Part shown: piece after piece, positions 56,855-64,000 of the stretch
Numbering within the stretch: the first letter of the stretch is position 1
How the letters are laid out: every line of letters begins with the position of its first letter
NCBI RefSeq assembly: GCF_004801255.1
Contig: NZ_CP036295.1
Location: 1,562,001-1,626,000, forward strand
Direction of reading: 5' to 3'
From: Desulfovibrio desulfuricans
GTDB lineage: Bacteria > Desulfobacterota > Desulfovibrionia > Desulfovibrionales > Desulfovibrionaceae
Length of the DNA stretch: 64,000 nt
Translations under genes and position numbers: made by a program
The notes under the pieces: model-generated
Told to the model about the DNA's origin: nothing
The model's input: the letters and a program-made list of their open reading frames with translations, nothing else
Database searches by the model: none

Positions 56855-59800
56855 TTAGCTTACCCGTGCTCCGCAGTAAGGACAAAAGGCGATGTTATCC
56901 ATAGGAATGGGCTGACCGCAGGCCTCGTTGCCGCACACGCGCGGCACAGGCCCAAGCTCCACAATAAGCTCACCTTCTCTGACCGAAACCATTTGCTTGT
57001 TTTCCTTAAAATCGGCGGTCTTGAGCACACGCTTCACCATGCCGTCCACAGGGGCCAGCACGGCCTTTTCCTGCTTCATGATCGACACGTTGAAGAGCTC
57101 CTCGCCAGCCTTGACCACATCACCAGGGTGTACATACATGACCCAAAGGTCGCCGTTGCTCGGCGCGGCCACATGGAACTTGTTGGCCGGGTCGGCCATG
57201 AGCGTGCTTTTGGCGCCATTGCCCGAAGGCTGCCGAACCTGAACCTCGCAGCTCATGAATTCAGAGTCGAGCACGTAGCGGCATATGGAAATTCCCGCAT
57301 CGTTGGGAGTGGAAATGCTGAGCAGCAGCAGGTGGTGGGGCTTGCCGCTGCTGTCGTTAAAGTACAGATCCTGCCCTACTTTCAACCCCTCAAACCACAC
57401 ATGCAGGGGCAGGTTGTTGGGATCGCCAAACCTGGCCTTGAACTGGATGGTCTTGAGCGCGTCGGCCGGATGGTTGAGGTAAAGCACGAACTCTTCGTCG
57501 TTGGGCTTGCGCTTGAGTATGTCGGTGCAGGCCTTTTCCTCGGCGGCCAGGTTGACCTCTGCCAGCGATTCGAGAGGTGAGGCCTCGGTGCGGGCGGCCA
57601 TGGCGCTTTTCCAGTCGGAGCCAAAGGCGCTCTGATAGACCCAGTCGGCCGGGAAACCGAGCGGCAGTCTGCCAAACTTGCCCTGCAGCAGGTTGCGGAA
57701 GGCGTCGTTGCAGTCCTGATAGATGTTCAGGCGTGCGCGGCGCATCTCGTCCGTAAGGTCTTTTTCGGGGGTACGGGTAACCTGTCCCAGCACCTCAAGC
57801 AGGTAGCGCACTTCGTCTTCGCCACCCCGCTTCCACGCGCCGGTAACCGCCAGAAATGCCGTGTTCCAGGTGATCTGCGAGCCGGGGGTAACGTCGTGAT
57901 AGCGCACGATCTGGCGCGTTCCTTCAAGGAACTTGAGCATGTAGGGCAGCAGGTGGATGTAGCCCTGCTTCATCGCTCCTTCCTGTGAGGATGAAGTGGC
58001 CCCGCCGGGCATGCCGTGACGCGTCACGTCGTAGTCTATGCCCTGGAAGTACGGCGCGCAGTAGCGGTCGTAATAGGGCATGATCTGCTTGCAGACAAAG
58101 TTGGCGTCGCGGATGGCGTTTTTGTCGAGGTTGCACTTGAGGCCCAGCTCGTCTTCGATATAGGCCATGGTGGCAAGCACGTCGCCCTGCCCGTACGAAC
58201 GCACGGCAGAACCCAGACCCACGTCGATGATGTGCGCTCCGGCCTTGGCCGCAGCGCCGCATGAGGGCACAAACAGACCGTCGGTATAATGCCTGTGGTA
58301 GTGCAGCACCAGTTCGGGCCAGGCTTTGCGCAGGGCCGTGACCAGCTCGTTCATGAAGCGCGGCGGGCAAACGCCGGCCATGTCCTTGAGGCCGAGGATG
58401 ATGTTGCGCGAGGCTTCCTTGTTGTTGGTGCCCATGATGTCGGCCACCATGTGCAGCATGGCCTCGGTAACGCCAAGGTAGTGCTTTACGTCGAAGCCCT
58501 TGGCCCACGACATGGAGATGGCGGGCTCAAAGAGTACATCCTTGCGGTTCATGACCACTTCGGCAATGGGGCGCATGTTTTCCACATGGTTCAAAAAGTC
58601 GAAACAACGCACGACCTGATAGTGGTCGCAGATCATCTCGCCAGTCTTGAGCATAAGGTTGCGCGGCTGCGGCGTGTACCCGAGCACGTTGGTGGAGCGC
58701 ACCAGCAGCTGCTTGAGGGTTTTGGGCGCAAAGCGGTTCCATTCCTTGGCTTCGGTAAAGGGGTAGGTCATATTGGCCAGCATGGCCACGTGAAAGTGCG
58801 CCCCGCCGCCGTTTTCAAGCGAGAAAAAGCCCGCATTGTCAAGGTAGGGGCCAATGAGCCTGTCTTCGGCCAGGCGCAGCCTGTTGCCGGAGTTTGACTG
58901 CGTGAAGTCGCGGGTGGTTGTGTCGGTAAAGTGCACAAAACCAGAATCGCGAATATAGTCGAGCGTGGCCTTGCGGTCGCCCTGCGGATACGGCGAGGGC
59001 TGACGGCGCACAGCCGTGGTTATGGCCGGCAGTACCGGCTCAAAGGGGCCAAGACAGGGGGTGCTGCTTGAGCGGTATTCACCCAGCTGCACATAGGGGT
59101 TGAAGCCCTTGGCCGAAATCTCGGCCACCAGCTTGGCAAGGCGCTCGCCCTCGGGCGCAAGATCGGTATAGACCATGAGCTCGGGATGCGCGGCGATAAA
59201 GTTGGTGTTGATGTTGCCCTGCCTGAACAGGGGGTGCTTGATCACCTGACGGAAGAAAGGAATGGTGGTCTTGATGCCGCCGATCACATATTCGCTCAGG
59301 GCGCGGTCCGTGATGCCAAGCACTTTTTCCCAGTCGGTTGCGTACGATATGAGCAGCGCGCCCGCCGAGTCGTAGTTGGCGGGGAATTCGTACCCTGCGC
59401 TGATGTTTGAGTCGAGACGCACGCCGGGGCCGCCAGGCGACACGTAGCGCGAGATAAGACCGGAATTGGGAGCAAAGTTGTCCTGCGGATTTTCGCAGTT
59501 GATGCGCACCTGCATGGCCCAGTACGAGGGACGCTGGCTTTCTTCGCGGTAGCGCAGCTCAGCGCCAAAGGCCACGGCAATCTGCTCTTCCACAAGGTCA
59601 ATGCCGTAACGACATTCGGTAATGCCGTGCTCGACCTGCAGACGGGTGTTTACTTCAATAAGATAAGGCGTGCCGTCAGGCGTAACCAAAAATTCTACCG
59701 TGGCGAGCGAATGGTAGCCCACGGCGCGCACCAGGCGGCGGGAATAATCCTTGAGCCGCTCGCGCAGGTTTTTGGTCATGCCCTGCCAGGGCGAAGGCGT

Positions 59801-60556
59801 GACTTCGATGAGCTTCTGGTGATTGCGCTGCACGGTGCAATCGCGTTCGTCAAAGGCAAACACGTTGCCGTACATGTCGGCAATAACCTGAATCTCGATG
59901 TGGCGCACATCGGCAAGAAACTTTTCAACAAACAGGCGCGGGTTGCCAAACGATGCCTGGGCCATGGTAGAAGCCTTGAAAAAGGCGTCTTCGAGGTCGG
60001 CCTCGTTATGGATGGCAAAAATACCGCGTCCGCCCCCGCCGCCCTCAGCCTTGAGCATGATAGGCAGCCCGATTTCGTTGATAAGCTTGCGGGCGGTAGG
60101 AATATCCACGGCTCCTTCAGAGCCGGGCACAACAGGGATGCCCAATTTGCGGGCCACTTCGCGAGCCTGAACCTTGTTGCCCAACAGGTTCATGGCCTCG
60201 GCGGTCGCGCCGATAAAGGTAATACCCGCCTCTTTGCAGCGTTGCGGAAAGCGCGTGTCCTCGGAAGCAAAACCCCAGCCAGGGTGAATGCCGACAACGC
60301 CACGTTGTTTGGCCTTGTCAATAATGCGGTCAAGATCCAGATACGCGCGGGGGTCTGTCCCGAGCAGCATCAGTTCCTGCGCCGTTGAGGCCGCAGGGGC
60401 CGTTTTGTCCACATCAGTCGCAGTCATTGCCGCTACCGCGTCAAAACGTTCGCGGATAGAGCGACAAATACGACGGGCCGGTATACCGCGGTTTGCAACC
60501 AGTATAACCTTGCCCTTCAAAAAATCCTGTACTTCCGAGAATGTCTTGTTGGCCAT
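56855..60556 (-). CDS. pyc: Pyruvate carboxylase with C-terminal zinc ribbon
   Basis: 1233 residues from ATG at 60556; typical Pyc has about 1150. The biotin carboxylase domain (about 15-480) has GGGGRGIF and EVNTRLQVEHGITE. The carboxyltransferase domain (about 540-830) has DTTTRDFTQS, LGLKDMAGVCPP and HYHRHYTDG. These differ in places from the usual HxHTHDT and GGATFDVA, so the domain is divergent. The biotinyl lysine is Lys1161 in SIMKQEKA. After the BCCP domain an extra CX4C...CX2C knuckle (Cys 1208, 1213, 1225, 1228) forms a zinc ribbon. It makes oxaloacetate from pyruvate. birA lies upstream and ppsA downstream in the same direction. Confidence 0.9.
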   Translation of the reverse strand: MANKTFSEVQDFLKGKVILVANRGIPARRICRSIRERFDAVAAMTATDVDKTAPAASTAQELMLLGTDPRAYLDLDRIIDKAKQRGVVGIHPGWGFASEDTRFPQRCKEAGITFIGATAEAMNLLGNKVQAREVARKLGIPVVPGSEGAVDIPTARKLINEIGLPIMLKAEGGGGGRGIFAIHNEADLEDAFFKASTMAQASFGNPRLFVEKFLADVRHIEIQVIADMYGNVFAFDERDCTVQRNHQKLIEVTPSPWQGMTKNLRERLKDYSRRLVRAVGYHSLATVEFLVTPDGTPYLIEVNTRLQVEHGITECRYGIDLVEEQIAVAFGAELRYREESQRPSYWAMQVRINCENPQDNFAPNSGLISRYVSPGGPGVRLDSNISAGYEFPANYDSAGALLISYATDWEKVLGITDRALSEYVIGGIKTTIPFFRQVIKHPLFRQGNINTNFIAAHPELMVYTDLAPEGERLAKLVAEISAKGFNPYVQLGEYRSSSTPCLGPFEPVLPAITTAVRRQPSPYPQGDRKATLDYIRDSGFVHFTDTTTRDFTQSNSGNRLRLAEDRLIGPYLDNAGFFSLENGGGAHFHVAMLANMTYPFTEAKEWNRFAPKTLKQLLVRSTNVLGYTPQPRNLMLKTGEMICDHYQVVRCFDFLNHVENMRPIAEVVMNRKDVLFEPAISMSWAKGFDVKHYLGVTEAMLHMVADIMGTNNKEASRNIILGLKDMAGVCPPRFMNELVTALRKAWPELVLHYHRHYTDGLFVPSCGAAAKAGAHIIDVGLGSAVRSYGQGDVLATMAYIEDELGLKCNLDKNAIRDANFVCKQIMPYYDRYCAPYFQGIDYDVTRHGMPGGATSSSQEGAMKQGYIHLLPYMLKFLEGTRQIVRYHDVTPGSQITWNTAFLAVTGAWKRGGEDEVRYLLEVLGQVTRTPEKDLTDEMRRARLNIYQDCNDAFRNLLQGKFGRLPLGFPADWVYQSAFGSDWKSAMAARTEASPLESLAEVNLAAEEKACTDILKRKPNDEEFVLYLNHPADALKTIQFKARFGDPNNLPLHVWFEGLKVGQDLYFNDSSGKPHHLLLLSISTPNDAGISICRYVLDSEFMSCEVQVRQPSGNGAKSTLMADPANKFHVAAPSNGDLWVMYVHPGDVVKAGEELFNVSIMKQEKAVLAPVDGMVKRVLKTADFKENKQMVSVREGELIVELGPVPRVCGNEACGQPIPMDNIAFCPYCGARVS

Positions 60557-60688
60557 GCCTTTCAGCCCTTTTCTACCGGTGTATTTCTGCCCATGCACCG
60601 GCGTTAGACGGCGAAAACACGCTGACGTGCTTCGCATTGGGCGGCGATGCCCCCATGCCTGACCTGCAGAACTGACCGCAATCGCACA

Positions 60689-61507
60689 TCATTTCCGCGC
60701 AGGGTTTAGCCGGAGACTACCGCAAAAGAATTCCTCAAGCCGTCCGTTGATGTTAAGACACAGGCCGCCTGACGTTCCTAAACCCGCCAGCCAGCCGCGC
60801 ACGATGCGTTCATCGTCACGCAGCTCCACGTTCTCGCCGCGCCAGAGCAAGAGAGACTCCGCGCGTGATCTCCACCCCTCAGGAAAAGAGTGGCAACCAA
60901 TATATGCCGAAAATATGCGTTTTACAAGGGTTTGCCATAGCTCTTCCGCCGTAGAATGGCCAAAATTGGTCGATTCGTGCAGATTTTTGAGGCATGTTGC
61001 TTCGAGGGCCGCGTCCGCGCGCATCTGCTCTGCTGGCGGAGCCCAGCAAACATTGATGCCTATGCCCGCCAGCAGCACGCCGCCCCGCTCTTCGAGCAAA
61101 ATGCCTGCCACTTTTCGGGGTTTGTTGTCGTTGCCGCACACAACAAGGTCGTTGGGCCATTTGAGCTTGATGCGCCAGCCGTCCACGGCCAGTGCCTCGG
61201 CCAGCAGCGCGCCCACAGCAGGAGCCGCCGCCGAGCCGTCAAAGGGGGCGGTCAGGGGCAGCCGCAAGGCCGCGTACAGGTTGCCCGCAGGCGAATGCCA
61301 CTGCCGTCTGAGCTGCCCGCGCCCTGCTGTCTGGCTGCAGACCTGCACGCTGTCCCAGGGTTCAAGCCAGCCGCGAGCCGCAAGGTTGACTGCAGTGTCA
61401 AGACACGAGCCAACCTGACCGAAGCGCCAGATGCGCGGTGTAAAATTTTTGTCCGCATCCTCGGCGGCGCTTCCCTCATGCCGGTGGCTATGGTATACTA
61501 TGGACAT
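60689..61507 (-). CDS. birA: Biotin-[acetyl-CoA-carboxylase] ligase BirA, catalytic form
   Basis: 272 residues. It has no N-terminal helix-turn-helix, so it is a ligase only and not a repressor. Signatures: QTAGRGQLRRQWHSPAGNLYAAL (biotinyl-AMP loop), KLKWPNDLVV, GILLEE and GIGINVCW. The C-terminal SH3-like domain is present (GENVELRDDERIVRGWLAGL). It attaches biotin to the lysine of pyruvate carboxylase, encoded 132 bases downstream in the same direction. The ATG at 61507 overlaps the divergent tRNA nucleotidyltransferase start region, so there is little room for separate promoters. No alternative in-frame start is visible before the conserved part. Confidence 0.92.
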   Translation of the reverse strand: MSIVYHSHRHEGSAAEDADKNFTPRIWRFGQVGSCLDTAVNLAARGWLEPWDSVQVCSQTAGRGQLRRQWHSPAGNLYAALRLPLTAPFDGSAAAPAVGALLAEALAVDGWRIKLKWPNDLVVCGNDNKPRKVAGILLEERGGVLLAGIGINVCWAPPAEQMRADAALEATCLKNLHESTNFGHSTAEELWQTLVKRIFSAYIGCHSFPEGWRSRAESLLLWRGENVELRDDERIVRGWLAGLGTSGGLCLNINGRLEEFFCGSLRLNPARK

Positions 61508-62621
61508 GGAACTTTACCTCGTCGGCGGCGCAGTCCGCGACCTCTTGCTTGGGCGCGGGCCCACGGAACTGGACTATGCCTTTGCCGGGAGCATGGATGC
61601 TTTTATGGCCGCGCATGCAGACGCCATGTGCGTGGGAAAAAGCGTCAATGTCTGCCTGTGGCACGGGCGCGAATGCATGCCCCTGCGCGGCGGAACCCTT
61701 GCATCAGACCTTGCGGCCAGAGATCTCACCATAAATGCCGTGGCCCTCGACAGCTCAGGGCGGCTGCACATGCATCCCGCCGCGGTGGAAGACCTGCGCA
61801 ACAGCATGCTGCGCCCGGCATCACCCAGCGCCTTTGCCGACGACCCTACCCGTATTTTCAGGCTGGCGCGGTTTGCCGCGCGCTGGCCCGACTGGCGCAT
61901 AGCCCGCGAGGCTTTTACCCAGATGCGTGCCGTCAGCAGACAGCAGCTTGCGTCCATACCGCCCGAGAGAGTCGCGCGAGAAATGCTCAAAGCCCTGGCC
62001 GCTCCCCGTCCGGCGCGTTTTTTTCGCGTGCTGGCGCAGGGGGGCTGTCTTGAGCCCTGGTTTGAAGAGCACGAGCGCGCCCGGCACATTCCCGCCGGGC
62101 CCCCGCAGTGGCATGCCAACAGCGTGCTTGGGCACAGCCTGAGGTTGATGGACGAGCTTGCAGGCGATGTCCTGGCGGTGTGGATGGCCCTGTGTCATGA
62201 CCTTGGAAAAATCGGCACAGACCCGGCCCTGCTGCCGCACCACTACGGGCATGAGGCACGGGGTGTGCCCTTTGTGCAGGCGCTGGCAAAACGTCTGCGT
62301 TTGCCCGCTGTCTACGCCAAAGCCGGAACCCTGGCTGCGGAAGAACACATGAAGGCGGGCATGTTCAGCGCGTTGCGGGCGGGCACACGTCGCGATCTGC
62401 TCTGGCGGGTAAATCAGCTGGGGCTTACGCAGCCCTTTTGGAAGCTTGCGGATGCTGACAGCAGTTCCGCCGTCAGCGCCCTAGCCTATCCCAGCCTTGA
62501 GGCCATTACAAACATACGCCTTCCGGAAGAATGGCGCAACCGGGGCGAAGATTCGGCCCGCAAGCTGCGTGAGCTGCAGTGCGCGGCTCTGGCAACGCTA
62601 CGCAAAAAACAGGCCGTCTGA
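61506..62621 (+). CDS. tRNA nucleotidyltransferase (CCA-adding/poly(A) polymerase)-like protein with altered motifs
   Basis: 371 residues from ATG at 61506, which begins the conserved MELYLVGGAVRDLLLGR; an ATG two codons earlier is equally possible. The head domain keeps VGGAVRDLLLG and DDPTRIFRLARFAARW. The catalytic DxD appears as TELDYAF (Glu-x-Asp), and the RRDFTINA motif as ARDLTINA. An HD-like motif ALCHDLGKIG (about 230) follows, as in bacterial CCA enzymes with a phosphohydrolase domain. It is either a working CCA or A/CC-adding enzyme with a conservative Asp-to-Glu change, or a diverged paralogue. Divergent starts with birA overlap. It is convergent with ybeY. Confidence 0.8.
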   Translation: MELYLVGGAVRDLLLGRGPTELDYAFAGSMDAFMAAHADAMCVGKSVNVCLWHGRECMPLRGGTLASDLAARDLTINAVALDSSGRLHMHPAAVEDLRNSMLRPASPSAFADDPTRIFRLARFAARWPDWRIAREAFTQMRAVSRQQLASIPPERVAREMLKALAAPRPARFFRVLAQGGCLEPWFEEHERARHIPAGPPQWHANSVLGHSLRLMDELAGDVLAVWMALCHDLGKIGTDPALLPHHYGHEARGVPFVQALAKRLRLPAVYAKAGTLAAEEHMKAGMFSALRAGTRRDLLWRVNQLGLTQPFWKLADADSSSAVSALAYPSLEAITNIRLPEEWRNRGEDSARKLRELQCAALATLRKKQAV

Positions 62622-62660
62622 CCCCAATGCCCTCCGCAATCTGCCGGCATTTTTGCGGCG

Positions 62661-63119
62661 TCACGCCAATGCTGCCGCCGCAGCCTGCATAAATACGGCG
62701 CTTGCCGCATCCATCCGTTCGCCGTGATCAAGCCCGCACAAATGGGCCATGCCGTGCGCCAGCAAACGCAGGGCATGCTCTGCGGGCTCCTGTCCGTACA
62801 GCAGGCATTCCCTGCGCAGCGTGTCCAGTGAAAACAAAAGTGAACCAGGGGCGTCGCAGCCACCCGGAAAAGAAAGCACATTGGTCGGGCCAGAGCAGCC
62901 CAGGCAACGCCTGTTTGCCGCGCTGATGGCGGCGTCATCCAGCAGGTGCAGTTCAACGGCCGACGGCGTGCTGGGCACGCTGGCCTTGCCGCATGCCGCC
63001 AGCATGGCTGCAAGGGCCGCCGCAAGCTGCCTTTTGTCCAGGGGCAAAAGCCACGCTGCTGCATAACGTCTGAAAATACAGACCCTTGCCTGCAAGTTAA
63101 CCGGTTCGCCAGCGTGCAT
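62661..63119 (-). CDS. ybeY: Endoribonuclease YbeY (16S rRNA maturation)
   Basis: 152 residues, family length. The zinc-binding signature HGMAHLCGLDHGERM near residue 125, with a preceding LLA, corresponds to HxxxHxxxxxH of YbeY. GPTNVLSFPGG lies around residue 80. It takes part in 16S rRNA 3' end processing and late ribosome quality control. It starts 5 bases after the HD-protein stop, in the same direction, as in the common phoH-pgpH-ybeY order. The ribosome site (GAGG) is very close to the ATG, so coupling with the upstream gene is likely. The first 15 residues are poorly conserved and an internal start cannot be excluded. Confidence 0.9.
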   Translation of the reverse strand: MHAGEPVNLQARVCIFRRYAAAWLLPLDKRQLAAALAAMLAACGKASVPSTPSAVELHLLDDAAISAANRRCLGCSGPTNVLSFPGGCDAPGSLLFSLDTLRRECLLYGQEPAEHALRLLAHGMAHLCGLDHGERMDAASAVFMQAAAAALA

Positions 63120-63124
63120 GGCCT

Positions 63125-64000
63125 CTATGCCTGCCCCTTATCTTCATTACTTGCAGCAGGATGTACAGGGGCGTCTGTTTTGCCGTTGGCCTTGGTTTCA
63201 GGCAAAGCTTTAAGATCTTGCGCGTGCGGGGTTTTATCACCGCACGGTTTGTCGCCGCAGGCCTTGTTATGCCCTGCGGGGGTCAGTACGGTTGCGCCCT
63301 GCGTGCCTGCGGCAGACGCGGCTGTAGTGCCGTTTTTGCCGTTGGCCTTGGCGGCGTCGATGCGGGCATCGGGGTAGGCAATACGCTGATGGAAAATACC
63401 CGTGAGAATGCGCTGGAAGTTTTCGCTCAGGAAGTGCAGATCCTTGAATGTCAGCTCGGACTCGTCCAGCTGGCCCTCAGAGAATATGCCCTTGATAATG
63501 GTGTCGATGTGCGTCTTGATGCGCGCGGGGGTAGGATCATTAAGGGTGCGGCTTGAAGCCTCCACCGAGTCGGCCAGCATGAGAATGGCGGCCTCCTTGG
63601 TTTGCGGGCGCGGCCCCACATAGCTGAAATCGGATTCGCGCGGCTTTTCGCCCAGGTTGATAGCCTTCTGGTAAAAAAAGCGTATGAGCCGCGTGCCATG
63701 GTGCTGGCTGATGATGTCGGCAATATCCTGTCCCAGCTTGTAGCGCTCGGCCAGTTCCGTACCTTTTTTGACGTGCGAAAGCAGAATGAGCGCGCTCATG
63801 GAGGGGGCAAGCTTGTCGTGCTTGTTGGGGCCGCCAAACTGGTTTTCAATAAAGTATTCGGGGTACGATAGCTTGCCCACGTCGTGATACAGGGCCGCCA
63901 CCTTGCACAGCAGGCTATTGGCCCCTATGGCCTTGGCCCCGGCCTCCACCATGTTGGCCACCACAAGCGAGTGATGATAGGTGCCGGGCACTGTGACCAT
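63125..64000 (-). CDS. pgpH: PgpH/YqfF-like HD hydrolase, C-terminal part (5' end beyond window)
   Basis: At least 291 residues are visible, and the frame runs off the right edge. It starts within the domain PGTYHHSLVVANMVEAGAKAIGAN, with HHS and then LYHDVGKL, the HD pair. LSHVKKGTELAERYKL and ISQHHGTRLIRFFYQKA supply further metal ligands. This is the cytosolic HD domain of the 7TMR-HD family, which in Listeria PgpH hydrolyses c-di-AMP. The membrane part would be encoded beyond position 64000. The last 85 residues (from about 205) form a low-complexity Ala/Lys/Gly tail. It is upstream of ybeY with a 5-base gap. An in-frame ATG sits at the very edge by chance. Confidence 0.88.
   Translation of the reverse strand: MVTVPGTYHHSLVVANMVEAGAKAIGANSLLCKVAALYHDVGKLSYPEYFIENQFGGPNKHDKLAPSMSALILLSHVKKGTELAERYKLGQDIADIISQHHGTRLIRFFYQKAINLGEKPRESDFSYVGPRPQTKEAAILMLADSVEASSRTLNDPTPARIKTHIDTIIKGIFSEGQLDESELTFKDLHFLSENFQRILTGIFHQRIAYPDARIDAAKANGKNGTTAASAAGTQGATVLTPAGHNKACGDKPCGDKTPHAQDLKALPETKANGKTDAPVHPAASNEDKGQA

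Noticed and set aside
1..64000. CRISPR arrays, insertion sequences, rRNA genes or restriction-modification systems
   Set aside because: No regularly spaced repeats, transposase-like proteins, rRNA sequence or methyltransferase/endonuclease pairs were seen in the window.

Overview
The window looks like a chromosomal segment of a sulfate-reducing bacterium of the Desulfovibrio type. The support is the tmRNA tag ANNDYDYAYAA, an 11-haem cytochrome c fused to a haem-b membrane domain, HdrD/DsrK-like CCG iron-sulfur proteins, and moderately high GC. I saw no rRNA, CRISPR array, complete insertion sequence or prophage. Two genes are cut by the window edges: a lipoate ligase at the left and a PgpH-like HD hydrolase at the right.

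Region 1-19.8 kb is the most distinctive part: an acetoin/2,3-butanediol catabolic island. A sigma-54 (-24/-12) promoter at 15805-15820, with a palindrome about 100 bp upstream of the expected start site, faces a very long leftward gene series. It encodes a second E2, a Lin0512-family protein, AcoA, AcoB, AcoX, a DUF6506 protein, an acetoin reductase-like SDR, a first E2 with two E3-binding domains, and E3. The series continues into a LipB-LipA fusion, an undecahaem cytochrome c/b membrane protein, a GcvH-like lipoyl carrier, a HdrD-like CCG protein and an LplA-DUF116 fusion. Divergent are an AcoR-type sigma-54 activator and, beyond its terminator, a 2,3-butanediol dehydrogenase. The island can be read as oxidation of butanediol to acetoin, its thiamine- and lipoate-dependent cleavage to acetyl-CoA and acetaldehyde, a dedicated supply of lipoyl groups, and (inference) a lipoyl-carrier-linked route for electrons to the membrane. 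The last module parallels DsrC/DsrMKJOP and the lipoyl-linked sHdr systems and is the best candidate here for a poorly described system.

Region 19.8-34 kb holds housekeeping and accessory genes: tmRNA, a hypothetical protein, recN, two Dpp/Opp-type permeases without partner genes, an apparently split RdgC, a 23S-type pseudouridine synthase with a long basic tail, phosphoglucomutase, a CgeB-like glycosyltransferase, a DegP/HtrA protease and a five-domain S1 protein. An AT-rich gap (33963-34635) with an orphan terminator-like hairpin precedes a DctA symporter.

Region 36-52.5 kb contains a methyltransferase, a FemAB/GNAT-like protein, tRNA-Met, UppP, a small conserved-looking ORF, MetG, a RicT (PSP1) protein, an HD protein, an ATP-type phosphofructokinase, an AddA/AddB-like helicase-nuclease pair and a nitronate monooxygenase-like flavoprotein.

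Region 52.5-64 kb contains a T4 endonuclease V-like protein, an oversized PEP synthase, a pyruvate carboxylase with an extra C-terminal zinc ribbon, its likely biotin ligase BirA, a tRNA nucleotidyltransferase-like protein with altered catalytic motifs, YbeY and the PgpH-like HD protein. PEP synthase, pyruvate carboxylase and BirA together form a pyruvate-to-C3/C4 node that would serve growth on C2 products such as those of acetoin cleavage.
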